DNA of 64,000 nucleotides from Streptomyces asoensis (GTDB taxonomy: Bacteria; Actinomycetota; Actinomycetes; Streptomycetales; Streptomycetaceae). The stretch spans positions 4,154,001 through 4,218,000 of the forward strand of contig NZ_CP049838.1 of the NCBI RefSeq assembly GCF_013085465.1, given 5' to 3'. Shown in pieces: positions 1-8,899 of the stretch. A program made the position numbers and the translations under genes. Numbering within the stretch: the stretch's first letter is position 1; every line of letters begins with the position of its first letter. A model generated the notes under the pieces. The model saw only the letters and a list, made by a program, of their open reading frames with translations. It was not told the DNA's origin and did no database searches.

Positions 1-210
1 GTGTTCCGCGACGGCTCGTACGCGGACTCCGGGTCCGCCGCCCGCCGGGCCGCGTTCCGGTCCCGTTTCTGCCAGTTCGACGACGGCCGGGCCGCCGAGC
101 GCGTGGTGCGCCGGGTGCTGCTCGGCGAGCCCCCGGAGGCGATCGAGCCCGTGCGGCCGCTCGCCGAGCGCGTCCCGGCCCCCGCCGCCTCCACCCTCGT
201 AAGGAGCTGA
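1..210 (+). CDS. CDP-glycerol glycerophosphotransferase, C-terminal fragment (cut by window start)
   Basis: Only the last 69 codons are in the window; the reading frame is open at base 1 and ends with TGA at 208-210. The visible part contains FRSRFCQFDDGRAAERVVRR, nearly the same as the C-terminus of the next protein (FRERFCAYDDGRAAERVVRR), so this is a paralogue of the neighbouring TagF-type transferase. TagF-type enzymes polymerise glycerol-phosphate or polyol-phosphate units of wall teichoic acid at the inner membrane face. The next gene begins eight bases downstream and its ribosome binding site (AAGGAG, 201-206) lies inside this gene's last codons, so the two are almost certainly co-transcribed. 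The N-terminal domains cannot be judged from here. Confidence 0.85.
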   Translation: MFRDGSYADSGSAARRAAFRSRFCQFDDGRAAERVVRRVLLGEPPEAIEPVRPLAERVPAPAASTLVRS

Positions 211-218
211 CCTCCGCA

Positions 219-2438
219 GTGCCCCGCTTCAGCATCATCGTCCCCTGTTTCAAGGTGCAGGGCTTCCTGCGCGAGTGTCTCGACTCGGTCCTGGAGCAGT
301 CGTACCGGGACATCGAGGTGATCGCCGTCGACGACCGCTCGCCCGACGGCTGCGGCGCGATCCTCGACGAGTACGCGGCCCGCGACGACCGCGTCCGGGT
401 CCTGCACCTGCCGGAGAACGCCGGCCTCGGCCGCGCCCGCAACGCCGGTATGCCGCTCGCGGGCGGCGACTACCTGTTCTTCCTCGACAGCGACGACACC
501 CTCACCCCGGGCGCGCTGGGCGCGATGGCCGACCGGCTCGACGAGGCCGGCGACCCGGACGTGCTGGTCTTCGACTACGCGCGCACCTACTGGTGGGGCG
601 GCACCCGCAGGAACTCCCTCGCCCACGTCCTCGCGGAGGGCGGCGACGGCACCTTCACGACCGCCGAACGCCCGGAGATCCTCGACCTGTTGATGGTCGT
701 GTGGAACAAGGTCTACCGGCGGGAGTTCGTCGAGGAGAACGAGTTCTCCTTCCCGCCCGGCTACTACGAGGACACGCCCTGGACGTTCCCGGTCATGCTC
801 AGCGCGGACCGGATCGCCACGCTGGACCGGATCTGCCTCAACTACCGCCAGCGGCGGCAGGGCAACATCCTGTCCACCACCAGCCGCAAGCACTTCGACA
901 TCCACGACCAGTACGAGCGGGTCTTCGCCTTCGTCGACTCCCGCCCGGGACTGGCGGGTTGGCGGCCGTACCTGCACCGCAAGATGGGCGAGCACTGTCT
1001 CGACATCCTCGCCAAGCCGGACCGGCTGCCGCCGTCGGACAAGGGCGAGTTCTTCCGCCGTACGGCCGAGCTGTTCGCCCGCCACAAGCCCGCCGGTGAG
1101 CCGGTGCCCGCCGAACTCCGGTCCCTGGAGGGCGGTTACGCGGCCTACCGGATCAAACGGAGGGCCGGGCAGGCGGCCCGGGAGTTCGCCCGGCGCGGCG
1201 GGCAGGCGAGCCGGGCGGCGGGCGGGCGGCTGCGCCGGGCTCCGAACGCCGTGCGCGGGCACCGCCCCCTGGACCCGCACCTCGTCCTGTACTCGGCGTT
1301 CTCGCACCGGGGCGTGCTCGGCGATCCGGGAGCCGTCTACGAGAAGGCGCGGGAGATCGCACCGCAGCTGCGCGGGGTGTGGGTGGTGCGCGACGAGGAG
1401 ACGGCCGAGCGGCTCCCGGCGGGCGTGGAGCACGTACTGCTCGACTCCCCCGCCTACCGCCGGGTCGGCGCGCGGGCCGGCTTCTTCGTCAACAACGTCA
1501 ACTGGCCCGGCACCCTGGCCAAACGACCCGGCAGCGTCCATGTCCACACCCACCAGGGCACCCCGCTGAAGTACATGGCGGCCGACCTGCTCCAGCGGCC
1601 CGGTGCCCGGCACGGCCTGGACGTGCCGCAGATGCTGCGCCGCGCCGACCGCTGGGACTTCAGCCTGGTCGCCAACCAGCACTCCGAACTGGTGTGGGAG
1701 CGGGCGTACCCGTGCCACTTCACCTCGGTGCGGACCGGGAGCCCGCGCAACGACGTGCTGGTGAACGCCGGTCCGGAGGCGGGTCTCGCGGTCCGCGCGC
1801 GGCTCGGGATCCCGGCCGGTCACACGGTCGTGCTGTACGCGCCGACCCGCCGCGAGTACGTGCGCGGCGGGCACGTCGACCGGCTCGACCTGGCCCGGCT
1901 CGCCGCCGACCTGGGCGAAGGGCACACCCTCGTCGTACGGCTGCACCCGTCGCTGGCGACCGGCCCGGCGCGCGGGATGGGCCTGGCCGACCTGCACCGG
2001 CGCGGAGTGCTGGTGGACGCGACGGACGAGCCGCGCGTCGAGGACGTCATGCTCGCCTCCGACGTCCTGGTCACCGACTACTCGGCCCTGATGTTCGACT
2101 ACGCCAACCTGGACCGGCCGATCGTCGTCCACGCCGACGACTGGGCCGTGTACACGGCGAGCCGGGGTGCCTACTTCGACGTCACCGCCGACGCGCCCGG
2201 CCATGTCTCGCGCACCTATCGGGAACTGGCCTGGCTGCTGGCCTCCGGCAGCTGGCGCGACGAGGAGTCGGCGCGGCTGCGGGCGGGGTTCCGGGAGCGG
2301 TTCTGCGCCTACGACGACGGGCGGGCCGCCGAGCGGGTCGTCCGGCGGCTGCTGCTGGGCGAGGAATTCATCGAGGGGGCCGCCCTGCCGAAGGTGCCCG
2401 GCCCGGCCGGGGCCCGCGATCTGCTCGCGTCGACGTGA
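219..2438 (+). CDS. Bifunctional family 2 glycosyltransferase / CDP-glycerol glycerophosphotransferase
   Basis: A 739-residue two-domain protein. Residues 1 to about 250 are a GT-A family 2 glycosyltransferase: SIIVPCFKVQGFL at the N-terminus, VDDRSPDG in the nucleotide-sugar site and the metal-binding FLDSDD. Residues from about 345 onward are a TagF-like CDP-glycerol:polyglycerol-phosphate transferase, with HTHQGTPLKYMA, VVLYAPTRREY, VVRLHPS and VTDYSALMFDYA, matching the conserved His and Ser/Asp motifs of that family. A basic linker (about 305 to 345) joins them. The expected role is building or glycosylating an anionic wall polymer such as teichoic acid at the cytoplasmic membrane face. 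GTG at 219 is chosen because AAGGAG lies 12 bases upstream. Exact polymer and acceptor cannot be read from sequence. Confidence 0.93.
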   Translation: MPRFSIIVPCFKVQGFLRECLDSVLEQSYRDIEVIAVDDRSPDGCGAILDEYAARDDRVRVLHLPENAGLGRARNAGMPLAGGDYLFFLDSDDTLTPGALGAMADRLDEAGDPDVLVFDYARTYWWGGTRRNSLAHVLAEGGDGTFTTAERPEILDLLMVVWNKVYRREFVEENEFSFPPGYYEDTPWTFPVMLSADRIATLDRICLNYRQRRQGNILSTTSRKHFDIHDQYERVFAFVDSRPGLAGWRPYLHRKMGEHCLDILAKPDRLPPSDKGEFFRRTAELFARHKPAGEPVPAELRSLEGGYAAYRIKRRAGQAAREFARRGGQASRAAGGRLRRAPNAVRGHRPLDPHLVLYSAFSHRGVLGDPGAVYEKAREIAPQLRGVWVVRDEETAERLPAGVEHVLLDSPAYRRVGARAGFFVNNVNWPGTLAKRPGSVHVHTHQGTPLKYMAADLLQRPGARHGLDVPQMLRRADRWDFSLVANQHSELVWERAYPCHFTSVRTGSPRNDVLVNAGPEAGLAVRARLGIPAGHTVVLYAPTRREYVRGGHVDRLDLARLAADLGEGHTLVVRLHPSLATGPARGMGLADLHRRGVLVDATDEPRVEDVMLASDVLVTDYSALMFDYANLDRPIVVHADDWAVYTASRGAYFDVTADAPGHVSRTYRELAWLLASGSWRDEESARLRAGFRERFCAYDDGRAAERVVRRLLLGEEFIEGAALPKVPGPAGARDLLAST

Positions 2439-3724
2439 GGACTCCCCCACGGCCGCGCACCTGGGTGCTGGTCCTGGTCGCCGTGTTCGCGCTGCTCCAG
2501 CTCGCGAACGTGACCGGCCGGGACACCCCGGACAGCAAGAACTACCTGTCGTACGCACTGAGTCTGCGCGGTGAGGGCAAGCGCGAGGCGGCGGACGTGA
2601 CCATCGCCTACGCCTGCGCGGGTGAGGCCTCGACCGCGGCCCGCCGGCAGAGCGTGGACGTGCTCCGCTTCGACGATCCCGACCCCGGCCGCCGGGTCGC
2701 GGCCGAGTGCCGCAAGCGGGAGTGGCGCACCGTCGACGCGCGGCTGCGGGCGGGGCAGACCGGCGGGCACACCGTGCCGTTCATGCCGGAGCGCTTCATG
2801 CGGATCTTCGAGGCGCGCCCCGGCTACCCGGTGTTCCTGCTTCCGTTCATCACCCTGTTCGGCGTGACCTGGGGCGTGTGGCTGGCGGGTGTCGCGGTGA
2901 CGGCGACGGGCGGGGTGCTGGTGTTCCTGATCCTGCGCACCCGGCGCGCGCCGACCTTCGTCTGTCTGACCGGGCAGGCCCTGTACTACGTGCTGCCGTG
3001 CGGTACGACCGCCATGCGCCCGATGACCGAGGGCCTGATGTTGGCGCTGACGCTGGCGGCGGTGTGGGGGTGCGCGCTGGCACTGGACGGGGAGGTGCGG
3101 GCGGGGGCGTGGCTGGTCGGCGGTTCGCTGGCCGCCCTGTTCACCGTCAAGCACTCGCAGGCGCTGTTCCTCGGGCTGTGTCTGGCGGGCGCGGGCGCGC
3201 TGATCGCCGTACGGCGCCGGCGGAGCGGTCGGCCGCCGGGGCTCGGGGTGGTCGTGGTGGCCGTGGCGGGTGGTTTCGGGGTGCTGGGGACGCTGGTACT
3301 GGCGAGGCTGCTGCACTATCCGTCCGAGTCGGAGAGCCTCCAGGATCTGCTGACCCACCACTTCGACCGGCCGGACCGCACGCAGGTGTGGCCGGAGTTC
3401 CTGCGTCTCCAGGGGAACTTCTGGGTGGAGTGGTTGCGCCGGCAGCTGTGGGAGCCGCTGTTCGTGGCCGCGCTGGCGGCCGGGGCGTGGGGTGTGACGC
3501 GGGGGCGGCGGCGGGCGTTCGGCGTCTTCGTGCTCGGCGCCGCCTGCACCGGGGTCCTCACCCAGGCCGGACACCCGGACATCGGCATCTGGGGCGACCG
3601 GTTGATCGTGCTGGCGTGGCTGCTGCCGGTGCTGGGGGTGCCGCTGCTGCTGGAGCCCGTGCTGCGGGGGCGGGTGGCCCTGCCGGCCCAGGAAGGCTCC
3701 GATCGGGCTCACTCCTTGAGGTGA
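2435..3724 (+). CDS. Multi-pass membrane protein, possible GT-C type glycosyltransferase
   Basis: About 429 residues, starting at a GTG that overlaps the stop of the preceding transferase (GTGA), a translational-coupling arrangement. It has about eight hydrophobic segments: one at residues 9-25 (WVLVLVAVFALLQLANV), one after a large exported loop (about 25-120) rich in charged residues and Cys, and the rest toward LIVLAWLLPVLGVPLLLEPV near the end. An acidic pair follows the first segment (GRDTPDSKNYL), as in GT-C enzymes, which place catalytic acids in the first outer loop. I do not recognise a specific family; the position suggests it acts on the same wall polymer, perhaps transferring a sugar from a lipid-linked donor. 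Function is inference. Confidence 0.75.
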   Translation: MRTPPRPRTWVLVLVAVFALLQLANVTGRDTPDSKNYLSYALSLRGEGKREAADVTIAYACAGEASTAARRQSVDVLRFDDPDPGRRVAAECRKREWRTVDARLRAGQTGGHTVPFMPERFMRIFEARPGYPVFLLPFITLFGVTWGVWLAGVAVTATGGVLVFLILRTRRAPTFVCLTGQALYYVLPCGTTAMRPMTEGLMLALTLAAVWGCALALDGEVRAGAWLVGGSLAALFTVKHSQALFLGLCLAGAGALIAVRRRRSGRPPGLGVVVVAVAGGFGVLGTLVLARLLHYPSESESLQDLLTHHFDRPDRTQVWPEFLRLQGNFWVEWLRRQLWEPLFVAALAAGAWGVTRGRRRAFGVFVLGAACTGVLTQAGHPDIGIWGDRLIVLAWLLPVLGVPLLLEPVLRGRVALPAQEGSDRAHSLR

Positions 3725-3916
3725 CTTTCGGCAAGGCCGTTGACCGGGCGGGAAGATACGGCCAATGCCCCTCTTTGCCCAGCCCGGACCCCGGTACGGT
3801 GCGCCCTTCCGTTCCCTGCCCGGTTCCCTGTTCGACTCCTTCCCCGGCGCGGCCCGATCCGGTGCGGCCCGATCCGGTGCGGCCGGGTGCGGCGCCGCCC
3901 GGTCCGGTGCGGTCCG

Positions 3917-5476
3917 TTGAGCACCGGTGTCCTGACCCGGCGGCCCACGCTCGGTGTGACGGCGCTGCGCGGGGGGCGGGGGTGGCGGCCGACCCCGTAC
4001 CAGGCCCTCGGCTTCCTGTTCTGGCTGGTGATGTCGCTGGCGTACTGGCGGGTGCCGCAGTGCTGCGACGCCGGCCAGCACGCGGCGGTCGTCGAACGTC
4101 TGAAGGACCGTCTTCTGAGCCCGCGGCACCCGATGGGCGATCTGCCGGGTGCGGGCAGCCCCTACTACTCGCCGTACGCGGTGGCGGAGGGCGCGTTCGC
4201 CCGGGTGACCGGGCTGACGGGCTGGGCGGCGCTGCGGGTCGCCGGCCCGGTGAACCTGCTGGTGCTGCTGACCGGTATCGGCCGCTTCACGCGCGTGCTG
4301 ACGCCGAGACCGTGGGCGCCGGTGCTCGGGCTGGCGGCGATGACGCTGCTGTGGGGCACCGAGCGGGCCTGGTGGAGCGGCTACCTGGGCCTGATGTCGA
4401 TGACCGGCAACCTCGGCTACCCGTCCACCTTCGCCGTCGGGCTCACCTTCTGGGCGTGGGCCCTGGCGGGCACGCGCGCGCGTGACGCGCGGCGGGTGCG
4501 CTACGTGGGTCCGAGCGGGCTGCGCGGCTACACCGGGTACGTGGCACTGGGCGTGCTGTACGGGGTGATCCTGCTGGTGCATCCGATCACGTCGATCGCG
4601 GCGGTGACCGGGGGCGCGGCCTTCGTCGTGGGGTGGCAGCGCGGGTGGCGGGCCGCGGTGGCCGCCCGATGGGCGGTGGTGGGGGCGGTGGCGCTGCTGG
4701 TGGCCGCTCTCTGGCCGTACTTCGACGTGTTCGAGCTGGCCGGGAACGACAGCGTGGACGCGATGCACCGGCGGCTGTACGACGGGCTCGTGGGCCATTT
4801 CTGGCTGGCGCTGCTGGGGGTGCCGGCGCTGTGGGCGCGGGGGCGCCGCTCGGCGCGCGACCCGCTGGTGCTGATGTTCGCCCTGGAGTGCCTGGTGGTG
4901 GCGTACGGCTTCGTCAGCGGCCACTACACCTGTGGGCGGATCCTCGGGCTCACCCTGGTGCCGCTCCAGTTCGCGCTGGCCGTGGAACTGGCGGCGCCCC
5001 GGCCCTGGCGGGTGGGGCGGCGGGTGCTGGGCGCGGTCGCGGCGGGCGCGGCCTGTCTCGGTTTCCTCACGGTGCAGGCGGGGGCGGTCGTGCCGCGGGC
5101 ACTGGACCCGGTCGGCTTCGCGCCGCCGCCGCGCTGGCCCGCGTACGACTGGGCCGCACGGCACATCGGGCCCGGCGAGGTGGTGGTCACCGACGGGTAC
5201 TACGCGGTCCACGCGATCGCCGGGTACGGGCCGAACCTGGCCGCGCCGGCCTGGCCGGACGCGGCCCTGGACGAACGCGAGCGGCTACGGCGGCTCGCCG
5301 ACGTCCGCACCTACCTCTCCCGCGGGTCGACCCGCGCCGAGCGGGTGGGGATCGCCCACCGCTACCGCATCCGCTGGCTGCTCCTCACGCGCTGGCACCC
5401 GCTGCCCGAGGAGGCCGTGGTGGTGGCGTGGAGCCGGCGGACGGGGGAGGTGCTGGCGCGGGTCGGGACCCGCTGA
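3917..5476 (+). CDS. Multi-pass membrane protein of unknown function, GT-C-like
   Basis: About 519 residues if the TTG at 3917 is used. The frame is open from a TTG at 3740, but 3740-3916 is GC-rich low-complexity sequence (repeated GATCCGGTGCGGCC) and codes an Arg/Pro-rich stretch unlikely to be protein; GTG at 3956 is another possible start. The recognisable protein begins about TPYQALGFLFWLVMSLAYWRVP and has roughly ten hydrophobic segments. A loop with YYSPYAVAEGAF follows the first segments, and the soluble tail ends RIRWLLLTRWHPLPEEAVVVAW. It resembles large actinobacterial membrane proteins related to GT-C mannosyltransferases, but no signature is decisive. It follows the previous membrane gene on the same strand and probably belongs to the same cell-surface cluster. 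Confidence 0.72.
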   Translation: MSTGVLTRRPTLGVTALRGGRGWRPTPYQALGFLFWLVMSLAYWRVPQCCDAGQHAAVVERLKDRLLSPRHPMGDLPGAGSPYYSPYAVAEGAFARVTGLTGWAALRVAGPVNLLVLLTGIGRFTRVLTPRPWAPVLGLAAMTLLWGTERAWWSGYLGLMSMTGNLGYPSTFAVGLTFWAWALAGTRARDARRVRYVGPSGLRGYTGYVALGVLYGVILLVHPITSIAAVTGGAAFVVGWQRGWRAAVAARWAVVGAVALLVAALWPYFDVFELAGNDSVDAMHRRLYDGLVGHFWLALLGVPALWARGRRSARDPLVLMFALECLVVAYGFVSGHYTCGRILGLTLVPLQFALAVELAAPRPWRVGRRVLGAVAAGAACLGFLTVQAGAVVPRALDPVGFAPPPRWPAYDWAARHIGPGEVVVTDGYYAVHAIAGYGPNLAAPAWPDAALDERERLRRLADVRTYLSRGSTRAERVGIAHRYRIRWLLLTRWHPLPEEAVVVAWSRRTGEVLARVGTR

Positions 5477-5508
5477 ACCGCCGCACCCGCCCGGAAGCGG
5501 GTCGGCGA

Positions 5509-5922
<414 letters not shown>

Positions 5923-6014
5923 GGATGAACCATCCCTCTCGGAAGTCATGTCGGGGGGTGGCCGGCCCTCGCGCTGTTCGCGTCCGGACCGCCTCACGGA
6001 GATAAGTAGAGCAC

Positions 6015-6037
6015 ACAATTCAGTTGTGCACAACTAA
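6015..6037. promoter_or_regulatory. Probable OhrR operator in the ohr/ohrR divergent promoter
   Basis: AGTTGTGCACAACT at 6022-6035 is a perfect 14-bp palindrome. An ACAATT half-site (6015-6020) lies next to it, spaced so that ACAATT and TTGT form a second overlapping inverted repeat. This AT-rich site, unusual in such GC-rich DNA, lies between ohr and ohrR. MarR/OhrR proteins bind inverted repeats of this size, so it most likely represses both genes. Confidence 0.75.
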
Positions 6038-6064
6038 ATGGCTCGCTGGAGCTACTCTGGAGAC

Positions 6065-6562
6065 ATGACCCCGACGCCCACACCCGCAGCGCAGGAGAAC
6101 GCCGAGGAGAACTGGCTCCGCCTGGACAGCCAGATCTGCTTCTCCCTGCACGCCGCCTCGCGCGCCTTCAACGGCGTCTACCGCGTGATCCTCAAGGAAC
6201 TCGGGCTGACGTACCCGCAGTACCTGGTGCTGCTGGTCCTGTGGGAGCACGGCGAGCTGCCCGTCAAGAAGCTCGGCGAACACCTCCGCCTCGACTCCGG
6301 CACGCTCTCCCCGCTGCTCAAGCGGCTGGAGTCGGCCGGCCTGGTGCGCAGGGAGCGCAGCTCCCGCGACGAGCGCTCGGTGGAGATCCGGCTCACCGAG
6401 GAGGGCACGGCCCTGCGCGAGCGGGCGCTGCGGGTGCCGCGCCGGATCGTTTCGGCGACCGGGTTCGACCTGGACGAGATCCGCGACCTGCGCGAACACC
6501 TCGACCAGCTCACCTCGGCCCTCGACGCGGCGGCCCTGGAGGAGGAACCGGAGCGCGGCTGA
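6065..6562 (+). CDS. ohrR: MarR-family organic-peroxide sensing repressor OhrR
   Basis: A 165-residue winged-helix MarR regulator. The N-terminal Cys25 in LDSQICFSLHAASRAFNGVYR is at the position of the peroxide-sensing cysteine of OhrR, and the wing/HTH region reads VKKLGEHLRLDSGTLSPLLK then SAGLVRRERSSRDERSVEI. Oxidation of this Cys by organic hydroperoxides releases the repressor from DNA. ATG at 6065 is preferred (TCTGGAG upstream, family-like N-terminus) over an in-frame ATG at 6038 that lies next to the operator. It is divergent from ohr and should control it and itself through the palindrome at 6022-6035. Confidence 0.93.
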   Translation: MTPTPTPAAQENAEENWLRLDSQICFSLHAASRAFNGVYRVILKELGLTYPQYLVLLVLWEHGELPVKKLGEHLRLDSGTLSPLLKRLESAGLVRRERSSRDERSVEIRLTEEGTALRERALRVPRRIVSATGFDLDEIRDLREHLDQLTSALDAAALEEEPERG

Positions 6563-6721
6563 CGGGCCGCCCTCACGGCGCGGCACCAGGTCCTGGCGGA
6601 CGCCGAGGCCCGGCTCGGGCACGGACGTGCCGCGGCGTGACGGCCCGTTCGCGTCATGGACGGCCACATCGGCACCGATGGGCGCTTCCTGACGTTTAGC
6701 CCGGCTTACGAACCGCGTGTG

Positions 6722-7763
6722 ATGAAACGTCGCCGTCTCCTCGCCCTGCCTGCCCTGCCTGCCCTGCCTACCCTCCCTACCCTCCCTGTCCTCCCTGCTC
6801 TTCCCGCTCTCGCCCTCACCTGGCTCGCCACCCGCGCCGGGATGCTGTGGCTGCCCGCCCACGACGCCCTGCCCGTGCTCGGCAGCCGTGTCGCGCGGGC
6901 TGTGTGGCGCGGCTACCACCACTGGTACGGCACCCTGTCGGCCGGTGCCTTCCCCGCGCAGGACACGCTGTGGCAGTACCCGCCGGGCGCCGGGCCGGTG
7001 CTGCTGGCGCCCGGGGCGCTGCCGTGGTGGACCTACCTCCAGGCGCTCGTCGCCCTGACGGTCGCGGCGGACGCGGTGACCACGGTGCCCCTGGCCCGCG
7101 CGGGCCTACGCCCCGGTCGCAGTCTCTACGGCGCCGCGCTGTGGGTGGGCGGGCTTCCCCTGCTGCTGCGCCTTCCGCTCGCCCGCTACGACGTGCAGGT
7201 CACGGCCCTCGCCGTGGTCTCCCTGCTGACGCTGTCGCGGTCCACACGCGTGTGCGGGGCGTTCGCGGCGCTGGGCGCGCCGGCCCTATGTCTCGACCGT
7301 CGCCCACATCTCCCTGGCCCTCACCGCGGCCGCCTTCGGCCTCCTGCTGCTGTGGCGGATCCGGGCCCGCCGCTGGACGGAGGCGACACCGTACGACGCC
7401 GCGCTGAGCGCCGTGCCGCTGTTCACCGTCACCAGCCGGGTGATCAGCCCGCAGTACATGGTCTGGCTGCTGAGCCGGGCCGCCGTCTGCCTGACCTCGC
7501 GGCACACCACCCAGCGCCCGGTCGCCGCGCTGGTCCTGGCGGCGACCGCGGTCGGCTCGGTGATCTTCCCTCTCCTCTACCCGGAGGTCATCGACCGCAC
7601 CTGGACCGGCACCACACTCATGCTCGTACGCAACGGCCTCCTGACCACGGCCGCCGCCCTCTCCTGCACCCGCCTGTGGCGCTCCGGCACACCCCGCGTC
7701 GTACCCGCCGCAAGAAGCCGTCCACAGCCTCGGCGCGAGAGCCGAACACCTGCTTCACTTTGA
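6722..7763 (+). pseudogene. Broken polytopic mannosyltransferase-like gene (GT87/DUF2029 type)
   Basis: The first part (frame from ATG 6722) encodes a membrane-protein start, a low-complexity LPALPALPTLPTLP stretch, then WLATRAGMLWLP, PPGAGPVLLAPGALPWW and LPLLLRLPLARYDVQVTALAV, up to GAFAALGAPA near 7280. The frame then becomes meaningless. In the next frame the protein resumes as RPYVSTVAHISLALTAAAFG from about 7283, then FTVTSRVISPQYMVWLL, and ends at 7763. The two halves match the N- and C-terminal ends of family 87 mannosyltransferases but the total is about 350 codons, so a central segment of perhaps 100 codons (the family's middle helices) is missing at the junction, together with a frame change. 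The product cannot be functional. A sequencing error alone would not remove the middle. Interpretation of the family is from memory. Confidence 0.75.
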
Positions 7764-7833
7764 GACGACAGGGCACCCAGACATGTGCCATCACGCACCG
7801 TCACGGACGGGACTCACGAGGGGGAGGCCGCGG

Positions 7834-8814
7834 ATGACCTGGTTGATCACGGGCGGCGCCGGATACATCGGGGCGCACGTCGTACGGGCGATGACCGAAG
7901 CGGGCGAGCGCGTCGTGGCCTACGACAATCTGTCCACGGGGATCGCCGAGCGCGTACCGGACGGGGTACCTCTGGTGATGGGTTCGACGCTGGACGGACA
8001 GCGGGTCGCGGACACCCTCGCCGAGCACTCGGTCACCGGCGTCATCCACCTCGCGGCGAAGAAGCAGATCGGCGAGTCGGTGGAGCGGCCCCTGCATTAC
8101 TACCGGGAGAACGTGGAGGGCCTCCGGGTCCTCCTGGAGGCGGTGACCGCCGCCGGGGTGTCATCCTTCGTGTTCTCCTCCTCCGCCGCCGTGTACGGCA
8201 TGCCGGACGTGGACCTGGTCACGGAGGACACTCCGTGCGTCCCGATCTCTCCGTACGGCGAGACGAAGCTGGCCGGGGAGTGGCTGGTGCGGGCGACGGG
8301 GCGGGCCACGGGCCTGTCCACAGCCTCGCTGCGCTACTTCAACGTGGCCGGGGCGGCACGCGCGGACCTCGCGGACATCGGCGTGTACAACCTTGTCCCC
8401 ATGGTCTTCGAGAAGCTGACCGAGAACGCGTCCCCGCACATCTTCGGCGACGACTACCCGACCCCCGACGGCACCTGCGTCCGGGACTACATCCACGTGG
8501 TCGACCTGGCGGAGGCCCATGTTGCCGCGGCCCACGCACTCCGGGCCGGCCCCGGCCGCCGGCTGACCCTCAACATCGGGCGCGGCGAGGGCGTTTCGGT
8601 ACGAGAGATGATCGACCACGTCAACGCCGTCACCGGGTACGACCGGCCGCCCACCGTCACCCCACGCCGCCCCGGCGACCCGGCACGCGTGGTGGCCTCC
8701 GCCGGCCGCGCCGCCACGGAACTGGGCTGGAAGGCCGGGCACGACGTTCAGGACATGATCGTCTCGGCCTGGGAGGGGTGGGTCAGGCTCCACCCGGAGG
8801 CAGCTCGGAAGTAG
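7834..8814 (+). CDS. galE: UDP-glucose 4-epimerase (NAD-dependent epimerase/dehydratase)
   Basis: A 326-residue extended short-chain dehydrogenase. The NAD-binding GGAGYIGAHVV is at residues 7-17; the catalytic triad is seen as SSSAAVYG and SPYGETKLAGEW (Tyr-x3-Lys). It interconverts UDP-glucose and UDP-galactose (possibly N-acetyl forms) in the cytoplasm, supplying galactose donors for surface polymers. ATG at 7834 follows a strong GGGGGAGG and gives the standard MTWLITGGAG start. It lies just downstream of the broken mannosyltransferase and near wall-polymer genes, which suits a sugar-donor role. Substrate preference is not determined from sequence. Confidence 0.93.
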   Translation: MTWLITGGAGYIGAHVVRAMTEAGERVVAYDNLSTGIAERVPDGVPLVMGSTLDGQRVADTLAEHSVTGVIHLAAKKQIGESVERPLHYYRENVEGLRVLLEAVTAAGVSSFVFSSSAAVYGMPDVDLVTEDTPCVPISPYGETKLAGEWLVRATGRATGLSTASLRYFNVAGAARADLADIGVYNLVPMVFEKLTENASPHIFGDDYPTPDGTCVRDYIHVVDLAEAHVAAAHALRAGPGRRLTLNIGRGEGVSVREMIDHVNAVTGYDRPPTVTPRRPGDPARVVASAGRAATELGWKAGHDVQDMIVSAWEGWVRLHPEAARK

Positions 8815-8899
8815 GAACGGGGAGGGCCGGTGGGGCCTGTGAGGCCCGTCGACCGGGCGAGCCGAGCGGTGACGGCCCGAGGGTCGCCGTCGGTCCGGG

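Noticed and set aside
3740..3916. N-terminal extension of the second membrane protein
   Set aside because: The frame is open, but the sequence is a GC-rich repeat coding Arg/Pro/Cys-rich residues and has only a TTG start, so it is probably not translated.
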